The notes: generated by a model not told the origin, from the letters alone. 64,000 nt of DNA from Uloborus plumipes (GCA_038373865.1 JAXGGA010001644.1:1-64000), one strand, 5' to 3'; shown: positions 46,343 through 58,310, counted from the first letter of the stretch. Translations and numbers: made by a program.

Positions 46343-46687
46343 GTGTCTCAAATCTGAAAAACCAGCCAAAGGATGGGGTCAAAGCGATGGACATTACATC
46401 ATTTGCGGCATTAACCCGATGTGAAAGTTTTCTACTTTCTAACGGGCTGAATTTGTGAAGGAAAAAAAACCTACCACCTATTCAAAAAGTGTCTACAATG
46501 ACAATGCCTCTCAAAAGGATGTCTTTCCAAAGGACATCGAGATTTCTAAGATCAATCTCCGATTCTCGGAGGTCCCAGCAGTTAGTGGTACTTCTTACTC
46601 TTTCATTGATGCTGACGTCACTAATAGAGAATGGAGAAGCAGCATGGCAAGATGGTATCCAGCCGCACATCAGGGTCTCGCAACTTG
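46343..46687 (+). CDS. Signal-peptide exon, candidate first coding exon of a Semaphorin-1A-like gene
   Basis: An acceptor (TAATTCTATTACAG) precedes the exon at 46343 and a donor follows CAACTTG at 46687 (GTAAGT). About 155 nt of untranslated leader contains stops. The first in-frame ATG is at 46498, with a second at 46504. The 63-codon product has a basic N-terminus, a hydrophobic core QQLVVLLTLSLMLTSLI and a likely signal peptidase site at ENGEA|AW. The mature start AWQDGIQPHIRVSQLG resembles the N-terminus of insect transmembrane Semaphorin-1A (for example a Trp, then a Pro-hydrophobic segment, then a Gly). The exon ends in phase 1. The next exon, expected to start the sema domain, is not visible in the remaining 17 kb, consistent with a very long intron. 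The splice signals and signal peptide are seen in the sequence; the semaphorin identity is inferred from memory and could be wrong. Confidence 0.5.
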
Positions 46688-47779
46688 GTAAGTCACGATT
46701 TCAATTTGAGCTTCCGTCTATAGAAAGATTTGACCTTAGTTACCCCTGGTTTACTCAGAGTAATAGATAATAATACTATAATTGGTAGAGGAAAAATATT
46801 TTTCATCGTAATTTTAAATGTATTATGTAATTTAAGCGGGCAAAGGTATTTTAAAATTGGTACTTATTAAGTTAACCATGCAGTTCATCTTGTTGCCATT
46901 TGACACAATTTTTATAGGTTGTGTTACAAAATAACTGGGATAGTAGTAGGTTAATATACTCAAAGGATAAGTTTTATTGGTTGTTTTACTCAAAAATTTA
47001 TGTAAAGAACCACTGAAAGGTATTGCTTGCCGTAGGACTTTGACAAATGCACGTTGCTTACTGAATAAATTGAGCGCGATATTTCGGCGTACTGTTTCAA
47101 GCAGTGAAAGTTATTTCTACGAAAAAGCTATATTTACATTGTATAACGATTTGGCTAATGTCAATTTTTACTTATTATTTCCTTTATTTATTTATTAATT
47201 ATTTCATAATTTTCGCATTTGCCACGTTTTAAAGTTGGTTTTCTTAAAAAGTGGATTACGACTGCGATTTTTAAAAGTATTTTCCTCATATTTTGTAGTT
47301 ATTAGAATTACACAAGTTAAACAGCAACATTCTTCATCAAAAACAAATAGAGAAGAGAATTTTTATTTTATATTTGGACATTGATAATTTGTAGTCTTTA
47401 CCCGTTTTAAAGTAACTATTACCTAACAGACAATCTGCGAACCTTAATCTACAAACAAAAAATGGCTATACATTTTTTTTCTATCTCTGTTAAGAATATA
47501 TTTCCCCAAAATGAATTTAAAATGGTCGATAATTTATTACTTCACTTTCGTTTCTATTCCATGTGAATTATTTCAATTTGTATAGTAATTTTACTTCAAT
47601 CGCACCGAGAGAAATATAACTTAAGAAATGATTAAATATATGCGATCATTAAGAGCAAAATCTTTTATAACTGTCGGATGAATTATTGTTACTGCTTTAC
47701 ATAATGATGAAGCACATCTGCGGTACAATAGCTGCAGTATTTTTGCCATTTATAATAGTTCAGGTATTTGATTTATGAA
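46688..47779 (+). other. Start of a presumed long intron
   Basis: The sequence is A+T-rich after the donor at 46688. I see no second exon with a sema-domain motif, and no repeat family. Confidence 0.35.
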
Positions 47780-48088
47780 TAAATATATGAATTTGAAAGC
47801 ATGAATATGATACATGAACGTATAACAGTTTTAAATATCGTGTGTAATGAGATTTATATATTAATTTAATGCAGTTAATTTTATGCTTTTAACTTTTGAG
47901 ATTTGAAGATTGAATACTTTTTAATGCCACCGAAAGATATGAATTTGATGGAATTAATCTGATATATGAACATATGATAGTTTTAAATATCGTATGCACT
48001 AAAATTTATATATTTTTATGCAGTTAAATTTATGTTAACGTTTGTGACATTAGGATTTCAAGGCTTTTTAATGCCACCGACGTGGACC
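47780..48088. repeat. Tandem duplication, about 152 bp period, two copies
   Basis: AGTTTTAAATATCGT occurs at 47827 and 47979. Both copies also end with TTTTTAATGCCACCGA, and ATATGAATTTGA occurs in each. Divergence is moderate. Confidence 0.75.
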
Positions 48089-49345
48089 AACGCTCTTTAT
48101 TTTCTGCTTCAGCGAATCCTAGGGGTAGGAAAGTAATGAACTGTTTTCAGGGATTTCTTATCCAACAAAACTGCAAATATATCACTCTGTAACCTAATTT
48201 GAGAAAATACCCTTGATGGGGAAGACGGCATTATCTTCACGCTGCTTTGTCGTTTAAAAAGTGTAACGTACTCCTTGCATTCATTTATCTTTTCATCCAC
48301 CTTGTTTATTTATTTTTTTAAGTTTGGAAAAGGTGGCATCAGTTTCTTCGTCGGCCGTTCTTTCTTTCTGGACTAAAAGTTTTTGAAACAAGCCTTTTAG
48401 GAATGGTCTTTTGTTTAGTAGATTGAAAGTGTCGTGGGTAATTTACGGGAAGCCGAGGCAAAACGTTTCAGGCTTTGTTGTTTGTTTCGTTGCTTGTTTC
48501 AACCATTTTTTTTTTTCCTTCGTTATTCTTTTCTGTGTTGTTGGAAATGAAACATGCCTTTGTTCTTCGGGGTTAAGTACCACACTTCCAAAAGAGCAGC
48601 AGATCGTGGAGGTCTCTCAGAAGGGGCCAAGTGTCTTTGATGAAAGAAGTTTCCTTCTGCTTCACTGACGGAAACTGGAGGAATAGGTGAGGAGGATGGT
48701 CGGGGGTGTCTGCCTCTGGGGAAAGACGAAGAGAAAGATTGGGAGATAAATTTCAAGAGAAACTTCTGATTTTTGGTCGAAGAATAAAGACTTGGGATGA
48801 TCTTAATTGGATTTTAACTTTTATTTGTTTTCTGCTCGCATTAAACAAATAGTATAGAATGCTAATGTCATGCTTCTAATGTTGGGCTAACAAAGAAGAT
48901 ACTTCAGATTTAAGATTAAAATTTCAATTACTGTACAAAGAACGGAATTAAAATAAAATATTTTTATTTAGGGATAATATTAAGAATTTAAATGAAACAA
49001 AATATATGGCTAAATTTAATTAATTTAATGTTATAAAAAAGGACTCCTTTGATAAATAAATAGCTTGAAATAGACGTAGTTTGAAGTCTTTATAAAAAAG
49101 GAGAATATGTACTTTAATTTTATTAATTTCATATGACAAGAAAAAGGAAATCTTCATGACTAACTTTAAATGAAAAATACAGTGTACTGAATATTAACCA
49201 TAATTGTGCCTTATTGCTCCTGCATTTTTAGGTATTCAAAGTATTTCAGTCCATGACCCTGATTTGAGTTATGTTTTGGTGAAAGTTACTTAAGTGCTAT
49301 TGAATATAAATTGAATCTTTTAATATGTTCTGATGAAGGACAATT
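48089..49345. other. Noncoding stretch with GC-richer core at 48560-48760
   Basis: At 48560-48760 GC content rises (GGGGTTAAGTACCACACTTC, GAGCAGCAGATCGTGGAGG). It may be a conserved noncoding element. The remaining sequence is A+T-rich with no gene. Confidence 0.35.
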
Positions 49346-49349
49346 ATTT

Positions 49350-49630
49350 ACACATTTGCTACCTACCAGTGCTTACTGTTGTTTTTATCTTTTCTCGCCA
49401 TCTTAATAGATGACTAACGAGTGTGTATCATTATCATCATTTTATATTCACTATAGAAAATCATATCTCAGTTATTTTTATCTTCCCGAATCTGCTGCCT
49501 ACGAGTGCTCACTGTTGTTTTCATCTCCGTAACTCCGCTGACGAATGTAGTCGTCTTATTAGTTTATTTCGCCTGACCCAAATTCACTGCCTACGAATGC
49601 TAACTGTAGTTTTCATTTCCAGTTGGTCCG
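49350..49630. repeat. Small tandem array, three copies at 95-133 bp spacing
   Basis: TGCTACCTACCAGTGCTTAC (49357), CTGCTGCCTACGAGTGCTCA (49490) and ACTGCCTACGAATGCTAACT (49585) each lead into TGTTGTTTTCATCT-like sequence. Moderate divergence suggests an old duplication. Confidence 0.65.
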
Positions 49631-49722
49631 AAGCGAGAGCAATCTTAGTTAATCCTTTTCTTGATGAACAGATAATGATGGTCGTTAATTTTCTCTCTTG
49701 CCTCGCCAAGGCGAGTGGACTG

Positions 49723-49893
49723 CAGGGACGTCATTTCAAGTTTTTCTAGGGGGGGGGGGGGGCAAAGGGTCCAAACACAATGCAATTTTTTTGGAAAACA
49801 TAAAAAACCACGCCCACTTATGTGTAAATACATTGATTTCTCAAAGCCAGGGGAAGGCAATCGCCCCCTGCCCCCCCCTAAATGACGGGCCTG
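49723..49893 (-). mobile_element. hAT-type MITE, family H1 copy 2
   Basis: This 171 bp element runs from CAGGGACGTCATTTC to AAATGACGGGCCTG and is flanked by perfect 8-bp duplications GTGGACTG (49715-49722 and 49894-49901). It is the reverse orientation of the element at 3458-3613, sharing CCACGCCCACTTAT and TTTGAGAAAT on the complement. The central G-run of about 15 corresponds to the C-run in copy 1. Confidence 0.9.
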
Positions 49894-49901
49894 GTGGACT
49901 G

Positions 49902-52325
49902 CTAAATTTTATCTTACTTGCTGCGAAGAACAAGAGGAGAGACATTTTTAATTTTTATGGTAGAAAATAAGGTACTGAATATTAGCAAATAAAACAACGT
50001 CCAAGCAAATTTCGGAAGAACACTGATGCAAACCGTTATAGACATGCTTGTTTCGGCGCTGCGAAGAATACCTTTTTTTATGCACAAAATGTGATCATAT
50101 GGATATGTGATTACATTAATATGCCCAAATAGGTCTAAAATTGGTGTGAAAGTTGAAAAACGTTATATTCCTCTTAAGTAATGCAAGGACGAGTTACAAC
50201 AGCATTTTTTTTCTTCAAAAGCTTTATTACAATCATTGAATTTCATTTTAGTACACTATCTCATTTAATGCTAAATGATCGGAGAGTAAATCTTTTATCA
50301 ATTTTCTTTGTTCAAAGTTTATATATATTTTAGTTTCAAGCAAAAATAACTTATTTTTAGCCTCAAGCCATTTTGCATTTTCTCAAGTATCTTGTTCTAT
50401 TTAATAGCTGGTGCTGATGATAATTACATAAATACTTAAAATCATTCTCTTTTTAACAGAACGTTCATGAGATAAAACTTTGTTTATAATACTGGAAAAT
50501 AGTTAGTTTTTTTTACATATTTGTTAATGTAAAATTTTATGAGTTAAAAATTATCTTTTGTTGTTAGTTGATTTACAACATTTGACACGCATTGACATTT
50601 ACAGCAACTGCCTCTCCCCAAAAGGGAAAAAAGTGTAATGTTTTTTAATTGAGTACTTTTTTAAACAAATACTTTTGAAAATTTCCAGTAAGGTTTTTTA
50701 AAAATATTTGGCACAATAAATTTACGCAGGAATAATAACTCACATATTTAAACTTTGTTCATTGTAAGTTGTACAATAAAATGTTTAATAGAAAAAGGAT
50801 GAAGAGAAAGAGAGGGAGAACAATGTACAAAAAGCACCCGAGCGTTAATATCTGTGTTTGAAGAGACCGGAGTTTCCATGAATGCTTCTAAACGCTGGGA
50901 ATGATTTTGAAATCTCAAGTGTATTTGAAATGTAGGTTAGCGTAACTGCAGAAAGTAACTAAAATAATTTTTTGGAAGTTTGAAAGTGACAATTTTCTAT
51001 TACATCATTACAAAAGCATTTCTAGAGGTTGGACGGTATTTAAACGAAAGATGTACTAAAGTTTAAGGGTATTTAACGTTTTTTTTTAAATTTCAGATCG
51101 AGCATGAATATACACGAATTTTTTCTGGCACGTTTTTTTCATTAATACATAATGCTGCATTAATAAAGCACAAAACCTTGAATATGAATACAATACTTAT
51201 ATAAAATGTTTAACGATTGTAAATTTTGTACTAGGAGACTTATTAGGAAGATTAGAGTTCATATATCTGTGTTTATAATCGAAAACAAATGCTGAAATTT
51301 TTACGAAGTTGCATTTCAGGAAATCTAAAGCCGATTTTATGATTATTTGTGATTCACAAAAACTGACCGTTCTGTTATTTAGTACAAAATTGAAAATGAA
51401 AGGAATTGAACAGCTTATTTGAACTGTATTCTGTCGTTGTTGCACATTTAAAAAGTGTTTTTAAAAAATCGGTAAATGCATTTTGAAACGGTATGCTTAC
51501 CTATATTTTCAAAGAGGGGAGGAGGATTTTGGAAATACGCAATTATTAAATACGGAATTCGTTTGATGCAATTTTCTTTTCTTTTTTTTTTTTTTTTTGC
51601 AAGCAATTTTTAAAAATTTTTATTTTAAAATGAAAAACAATTCATTACCGTAACAATAGTTCGATTTTAAAGACTGTAACAAACGTCTTCCTACTGTCTG
51701 TTCGCGAGGAAGGAAGGAAAAGAAGCAAATTTTATCAGTTTAATTCTAAAGATTTCTCAATAATCCAGTTTCTGGATTCTCCCCAAGGATTCCTCGTTTT
51801 TTCCATTTAGTCGGTGGCTTAAATGAAGTGATGTGAGATATGTGCGTCTCATAGGAAATGTTCTCACAGTGGTCGAAGTGATAAAGTTTTCGTTTTGAAG
51901 GTGAAAGAAAACAAACAACAAGGGGAAAAAAACTTTAGCATGGATGGTAAAAACTGATAAGGAATATCTCTCCTTTTTGTGTTTATTCATGGGTTCCAAA
52001 AGATTTACAATGTTTGATATTCTGCCTCAAGAGGGATATTTAAAGATTTCAGGGGAGGAATAAAATGTTTGTTTAACAAATAGTATTTCAAAAAAAAAAA
52101 CGTTTTCGGTTTTGTAAAATGTTTTATAAAGAGAAAGTCTATATTTTACTGAACACAACTCTTCCATTGTATAGAATTTCACTTGAATTGCTATCATTAC
52201 TGATCATATTGCTTCGTGTTATAATCTCATTACTGAAACAAGATGTGTGAAGACTTAACAGCTTAAATTAATTACACAACTGAAATTGAATTATTTTTTA
52301 TGTACAGTAATTATAGGCTGTGTTA
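49902..52325. other. A+T-rich noncoding stretch
   Basis: No gene or repeat array is recognised in 2.4 kb. Long T-runs lie near 51581-51599 and a GAGA-type purine tract at about 50795-50820. Confidence 0.45.
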
Positions 52326-52500
52326 GCTTTGTCGGTGAGGCATACATCTAATAACCGAAGGGTCCCTGGTTCAATCCCAATATGGTTGGAAATTCAACGT
52401 TTTTACTAATGGTGGCTGGAGCACGTTAAAAATGTTCGTTGTTACAAATGCCTCCACATTCCCATTCCAGATCAATACCTCTGGGGGTGTTGGGCCAGTT
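52326..52500 (+). mobile_element. tRNA-derived SINE, copy A
   Basis: A tRNA-like head contains a B-box-like CTGGTTCAATCCC at 52369-52380 after GTCGGTGAGGCATACATC. A body of about 110 bp follows with TTTACTAATGGTGGCTGGAG, ATGTTCGT and ATCAATACCTCTGGGGGTG. The same order of motifs occurs on the minus strand at 57988-58160. Two independent copies with a tRNA head and a shared tail define a SINE family. No poly(A) tail is clear. The frame on the minus strand (52426-52632) is not a gene. Confidence 0.75.
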
Positions 52501-53630
52501 CGGATTCTGGTCTGGATCTAAAAACAGATCTTTCTTTAAGAGCCCATCTAATCGGTTATAGCACGCGTACTGGTAGGTACGGTGTACCCTGTAATGTGTG
52601 TCTTTGTATCGGCCTTTGACTAGTATAAACACTTCAGCGAAATTTCATTTCAATAGCTCGTTTAAAAATTCTGCAAAAATAATGTTTTAAGACCAGCGTT
52701 GTGGAAATGTTGTCGAGTAGTGGTCAAAAAATGATACCCCCCTCCAAAATTGCCATTAAAAAGAAAAATCAGTTCTAAAGTTCTGATAAGTAGTTTAATT
52801 ATGCGTTGCCGGTAACAATGTCTAAACAAATATACAAACGTATTTTTGATCAAAGTTTGTTTTTCGCTAGTTTTTTGTAGTAGGTTTGTGCTCTAATTGC
52901 TCTTTATCCCGTCTAATTATATTTTCTATAAGATTTGCGTTAATAAAACACTGGCCCCGCGTGGATCCATAGTGTGGGTCATGAGGGTCATGCGACTAAA
53001 GAGATCCGGTATCTTTCTTTTGGAGACTTCAATTTCAAACAAATGACTGGCGAAGAGTCCTAGATTCCTTATTTGTGCCCGAGTTTTACACTTGTGCCCT
53101 CCCTAACTGATTTGCGTAGACATCTTTGAAAAAAGACCCCTTCCAAAACCAGAACCTGGAAACACCCTTGCCTTCAGATTGCGTCCAATTGTCTTCCATT
53201 TCAATCTATACTGCCGTGGAAAGGTAAAACGCAGTATCTGAAAAATTTTCAGTTTTCATTTTTTTTGCATTTTGACATCTATTGTATTAGAGCTTTCTTA
53301 TACAATCTTGCTTATTTGTTTTCCACTAAAAATAAAGCACGAGTAAATAAAAACAAAAAGCGTTAAATTCCAGAAATTTACTATTGTCAGAAGGGAATCC
53401 TTTTTTTTTTTTTATTCGTTTCAAAAACTCATTTCTGCTTATAGTGTGTTACCTTTTCATGGTAGAATAGTTCGGGGACCTTTATAAGCATGTGGAACTG
53501 TTGCTTAAAAAAGAAAGTTATTTTTCAAATCTTTTTATGTAATCCCAAATAAGCTAGTTTGAATTTGATAACTTCAACTTTTTTCTGGTAGATTTGCATA
53601 CCCCTCAACAACATCATTTCAAACTTTTCA
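52501..53630. other. Noncoding stretch with a slightly GC-richer part
   Basis: The SINE-adjacent part up to 52640 may still belong to the element (TACTGGTAGGTACGGTGTAC). At 52950-53230 GC content is higher, with no domain-bearing frame. A run of 18 T is at 53401-53418. Confidence 0.4.
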
Positions 53631-53639
53631 ATGACACAA

Positions 53640-54060
53640 AATCGTTCACTCAGCATATCCCTATCGCAGCTATCATGCACGCCTGGCATGAACGGCAGCT
53701 ACATAAATATAGCTGCTAAAAACGCAGCTAGATATCGTTCGAAAAGGGCCCAAGTTTTAAAAGGATGTATCGAATTGGAAATAATTTTCTTCCGTTATGG
53801 TGGAGGTGGTAGTGGGGTGTGTGTGGGGGGGGGTATGGAGTTTCAACATTCTTTTTCGGTGGTGACGTTTGGTTGCCCAAGCGTTGCAGGGGGTTCTAGA
53901 ACACGACGTTCTTTCTCTCTTTTTTACTGCAGGAAAGCCGGCGCGTGTTTTATCGAAGTCACGTGACCGCGAGGCCGTAAAAAGTTTCCGCTGCTATAGG
54001 CCGTCATCTGAGGCCCCTACCAAGTTTTATACGCGTAACGGCTATCTTGATTGACGCAAT
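53640..54060. promoter_or_regulatory. GC-richer island next to array J
   Basis: CpG-containing words are frequent (AGTCACGTGACCGCGAGGCC, GAAAGCCGGCGCGTG). CACGTG is an E-box and GTCACGTGAC is palindromic. A G-rich run of GTGTGTGTGGGGGGGG lies at 53816-53831. Frames of about 60-111 codons exist on the + strand but show no family. It could be a promoter or enhancer, or a transposon remnant. Confidence 0.35.
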
Positions 54061-54103
54061 AAACTTAAATAAAATCGAGGCCCTTCTTCGGACATGTTTT
54101 GAG

Positions 54104-54671
54104 CGGTTTTTATATCCTTACATCCCTTGAATTTACTGTGTTCGCTAATGCTCTTTTTCGTTTTTTTTTTTTTTTTTTTCTGCCTTTCTTTATGTTGGCG
54201 TCCTTTAAAGACATTTAATCTTAAAAATGGCACTATTGACGTTAGCGTAAATTGCGAGCATAAATATTGGCTTGTTCTGAAACTTTGCGACGGGGATGAA
54301 ATAAAGGCAATATTTGCGGAAGAGGAAATTATATAGGTTTTCTTTTTGCTGCAGTTGGCATTTAATAATGTTCATTTTCAATCGCTTTAAACCTTTTCGT
54401 TTTCTTTCAAAAATTGTCATTAATAATTGAATTTTAAATATCGGTTTGATCCCTCAGTTATGAACCAGCGGTTTTTATATCCTTACATCCCTGAATTTAC
54501 TGTGTTCGCTAATGATATTTTTCCTTTTTCTGTCTTTCTTTATGTTGCGTCCTTTAAGAACATTTAATCTTAAAATGGCACTACTAACGTTAGCGTAAAT
54601 TGCGAGCATAAATATTGGCTTGGCGACGGGGATGAAATAAAGGCAATATTTGCGGAAGTGAAAATCATACA

Positions 54672-54707
<36 letters not shown>

Positions 54708-55190
54708 TGCAATTGGCATTGAAAAATGTTAATTTTTAATAGCTTTAAACCTTTTCGTTTTCGTCCAAAATTAGCATTCATTATTGAACTTTAAATATCG
54801 GTTTTATCCCTTAGTTTTGAACCAGCGGTTTTACCGGCGGTTTACTGTGTTCGCTAATGCTCTTTTCTTTTTCTTTTTTTCTGAATTTCTTTATGTTGGC
54901 GTCCTTTAAATACATTTAATCTTAAAAATGGCACTATTGAGGTTAGCGTACATTGCGAGCATAAAATATTGACTTGTTCGGAAGCTTTGCGACGGGGAAG
55001 AAATAAAGGCAATATTTGCGGAACAGATGTTGTTGGGAAATTATATAGATTTTTATTTGCTGCAATTGGCATTAAATAATGTTCATTTTTAATTGTTTTA
55101 AACCTTTTCGTTTTCTTTTGAAAATTGGCATTAATTATTGAATTTTAGCTATTGGTTTGATCCTTTTGTTTTGAACCGGAGACAACTAAA
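54104..55190. repeat. Tandem array J, 345-364 bp unit, three copies
   Basis: TACTGTGTTCGCTAATG lies at 54134, 54498 and 54843. Between them ACATTTAATCTTAAAA, GGCACTATTGACGTTAGCGT, TTGCGAGCATAAATATTGGC and GCGACGGGGATGAAATAAAG are conserved almost base for base, while T-runs at 54160-54180 and 54675-54706 vary greatly in length. The conserved core and free T-runs suggest selection or very recent duplication. The minus-strand frames shared by the units are shifted between copies. Confidence 0.9.
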
Positions 55191-57748
55191 ACCCCAATTT
55201 TGATTAGCACAACTTTTCCTTTTGAAATAATTTTATTTTAATTATTTATTTTTTATTTTTATTTAATCCCATCTTAGGAAACTCATGTTATGAAACTAAA
55301 CAAAATTGGTGAGAAAAAAAAATTGGTTATGCAATAAGATCCCGGTGCAACGAACTTTGAGACCGCAAATTTTGTTCGTAGTAACGAGAATTAAGTTTTT
55401 AGGGAGTTCAAGCAATATAATGGAAATTCAATCGGTAGTAAAACTTTTTTTCGATGAAACAGATATTTAGTTGTATTGATATTCGATATAATAGAATTTT
55501 ACTGCATTATCTTTTTCTTCGGTGAAATAACATTGCAAGTCATGTTAAAGAGCGCTTAATAAGAGTAAAATATTCTCAAATAGTGTATTATTACATGGGA
55601 AATTTTTATTTGTGTGAGGAACATATTGCTTAGACTTTTAAACAGTATTATAACTTGTGTACTATTTTGAACAATGATAAAAATTTTAATTTTTGTTTAA
55701 AAGAGCTTTTGCCGATTTAGAATATCAAGCATTTTGTACTTCTATTGGGGAATAATAAGTAAAATAAAATATTTGATGACAAAATAAAGTTATTTATGAT
55801 ATTAAACATAATATAAGAAATATAAATGCAAGAATATCACTCCATCATTCATTACTTTTGGTATGATTTAATCAAACACCGAGCTCACATTTCTTCATAT
55901 ATTTTTAAATGATTAAATACAAACTATGGAAGCTTTCTTAAGCGTAATGCAATAAGTTTTTTCCGTGCCTACCGAAGAGCAATTAATTAACTTAGAAGAA
56001 ATAAATTACTTCAGTTTGCTCACGCGAATCCAAAAGCAACAGTGAAAGTTTTTGAAGCGATTTTTCTTTAAAAAAGTGGCGCTATCAATTCACGATAATG
56101 CTTTCCAGAATGGAGCTCTTAACTAGATTTAATTTAAATCAGTAAACGTGTAAAAAGTTCGCCTAAATTTCTTTATCACCCCTTAAAAGATTTCATTATC
56201 TTAAAATGTTCCACTTAAAAACAAACCCAAAAATTGAGCGAAAAAGTTTCCCAACTTCAAGGATTTTTTCCTTCTCTTTTCTCTAATTTTTCTTCTTTCT
56301 TTGAGTTTACATCCTATCAGGATGGCAAAACGAGGGAATACGGTTACAGTAAATCGGTTGAATTGTTTTAATAAAACTTCTCTACTTTTTTTTTTCGTAA
56401 AAGAAATCACTTTTAAGTAAGTATGTATCCACAAACTCCCCCAACCAAATCTAAAGCTTTTTTTCTCCCCAAACCCATTTCCCCCGCATTATGTGAAAGT
56501 TAATTGTTCATGAAAATGATTGAATAAATGAAATCTTGCCTCATTGTCTTGGCCGCCTGATTTTCATTTGGCCAAGACTTGAAAAGAGCCTTTTTCAAAT
56601 TTATCTCATTCACTCCCGGATTTTTTTTCCTTAAATGCATTTTTACGGCCGAATGCTTATAATGCAATTTTATTGCATTTGCATTTATATTATCTCTTTG
56701 GAGCTAGATGGCAAAAAATAAAGTTCTTTTTCTTACCGTGGAAGATATTTTAGGAAATTCCTTCGGGAGCTGCCTTGCAAATTTTTGCGCAGAAATTCAA
56801 TGCAATTTTCGTTCCGTTCCGCTTCAGGTATCTGAAGCGACTTTCAATTTCCATATTTTTAATATACTCTAAAAATTTAATTCCTGTAAGTATTGTATTT
56901 CCTTAAATTATATTTTTTGGTTAAACTTGTCCCTTTGTTCTATTTTCTGTAAATAATCAATCCTGTGTGGTTTAAGTATTCGCTGTACTATACTGAAAGT
57001 CGTTTTGCTAAAATGGATTGCTTTTTTTTGTGTTAGACAATGTGTGGTGAAGGGTGTGATAAAATTGATTACGAAATTCCAATCCAAATACCGCAGAGTT
57101 TTTGAGAATTTCTTGTGTTGAAAATTCTGTGTTCGGAGTATACTTGTAAATCAAAAGAGTTTCGTTTTGAAATCAAAGTACTGAAAAAGTTACTTTTTAT
57201 TGTTTTGAACAAAAATGTTTGCTAGTTTTAAAAATTATTTAGGAAAATACATTCCTACGTATTTTCAATCAATGCAAAATTTTAACTTTAATATAAGTCA
57301 ATGAATTTCTGTGAGGAAAAAGATACGGTAGGAATTAATTGCTTTTTTCTTCTTAATTTGAGACTTTATTCCGACTTTTGTCTTAATCTTTATGTACAAA
57401 TAGAGATATGGCTATAAGCGATATAATATTTGTTTTCCTAAATTATTTTTGGGTTGAATTGAAAAAAAAAAAAAAAAAAAAAGTTTTTATTTCTTTGCGA
57501 AAAACGTTTACTTTTTAAATTACTGGAAAGTATTTTATGCCTGCTATTTTATAGAGCATAAAATTAATTTTATTTTATTTGATTTTTGTCAATATATTTT
57601 TGTCAAAAAATTTTTGTCTTATAGCAGTGGTAAATAGCCATAATGCTCTAAAGGATTTTCTTAAATATAATTACGTTATTAGGGCCTAGAGTAGAATAGA
57701 CTACATGCAATGCAGTAATAACCTGAAAGTCGACATTTTTCTTCTTAT
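55191..57748. other. A+T-rich noncoding stretch
   Basis: No gene is seen in 2.5 kb. A run of 20 A is at 57463-57482 and other A- or T-runs are frequent. A slightly GC-richer patch is at 56550-56660. Confidence 0.45.
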
Positions 57749-57856
57749 CCCAAGTAGCATACTTCGTTTTTTAAAGGTTGTAAAATGGTTATTAACGTTG
57801 TAACAACCGCTTAAAAACGTTTATAAAACGTTTAAAGGTTATTTGTGCTACCTAGG
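57749..57856 (+). mobile_element. CCCAAGTAGCA MITE, copy 3
   Basis: This 108 bp copy runs from CCCAAGTAGCATACTTCG to GTGCTACCTAGG and is very similar to copy 2 at 42207 over its whole length (ATGGTTATTAACGTTGT and AAACGTTTATAAAACGTTT). AT lies on both sides, which fits a 2-bp target duplication. Confidence 0.85.
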
Positions 57857-57987
57857 ATACTAGTGTGGTCTTGATAGTGAGGTACACATTTAGGGAAGAC
57901 TTTTTATAGGACTTATATTGGCATTATCATGGCATTATAATATGAAAAGGTATTTTTTAGCCAAGATGCTATACATATAGTAAGTGT

Positions 57988-58160
57988 CACTCCCAGAGGT
58001 ATTGATTTGGTTTTTAAACTTGGAGGATTTTGTACCGCGAACATATTTAACTCGTCCTCGTCACCGTTAGTGAATATGGTGTATGTTCGACAGGCTAGAA
58101 TCGAACCTGGGATCCTCCAGTAATGAGTCCGATGCCTTATCGATCATTAACCATGACCTT
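57988..58160 (-). mobile_element. tRNA-derived SINE, copy B
   Basis: On the minus strand a tRNA-like head reads TGGTTAATGATCGATAAGG, then GGACTCATTACTGGAGG, then the B box AGGTTCGATTCTAG. The body follows with ATTCACTAACGGTGACGAGG, ATGTTCGCGGT and AATCAATACCTCTGGGAGTG, the same landmarks as copy A at 52326. The A and B boxes suggest RNA polymerase III transcription in the source copy. Confidence 0.75.
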
Positions 58161-58179
58161 CGTTCTAGACCCGTTAATT

Positions 58180-58310
58180 CGAATTTTGGAGGTGGTGTAA
58201 GGGGGTAACTATTTTTAAAAACAGCAAAAAATACGCCCACTTATGTGTAAATAAATTAATTTCACAAAGAAAGAGCTATTGCTCCCCCCCCCCCCTCTCC
58301 GATCCAAACT
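58180..58310 (-). mobile_element. Decayed copy of hAT family H1
   Basis: CGCCCACTTATGTGTAAATA and ATTTCACAAAG, then a C-run of 12, are shared in order with the element at 49723. The CAGGG ends are no longer recognisable and no target duplication is visible. Confidence 0.6.

Noticed and set aside
52326..52400. tRNA gene
   Set aside because: The B box is good but the stems do not pair into a full cloverleaf, and the same head occurs with a shared non-tRNA tail at 57988-58160, so it is a SINE.
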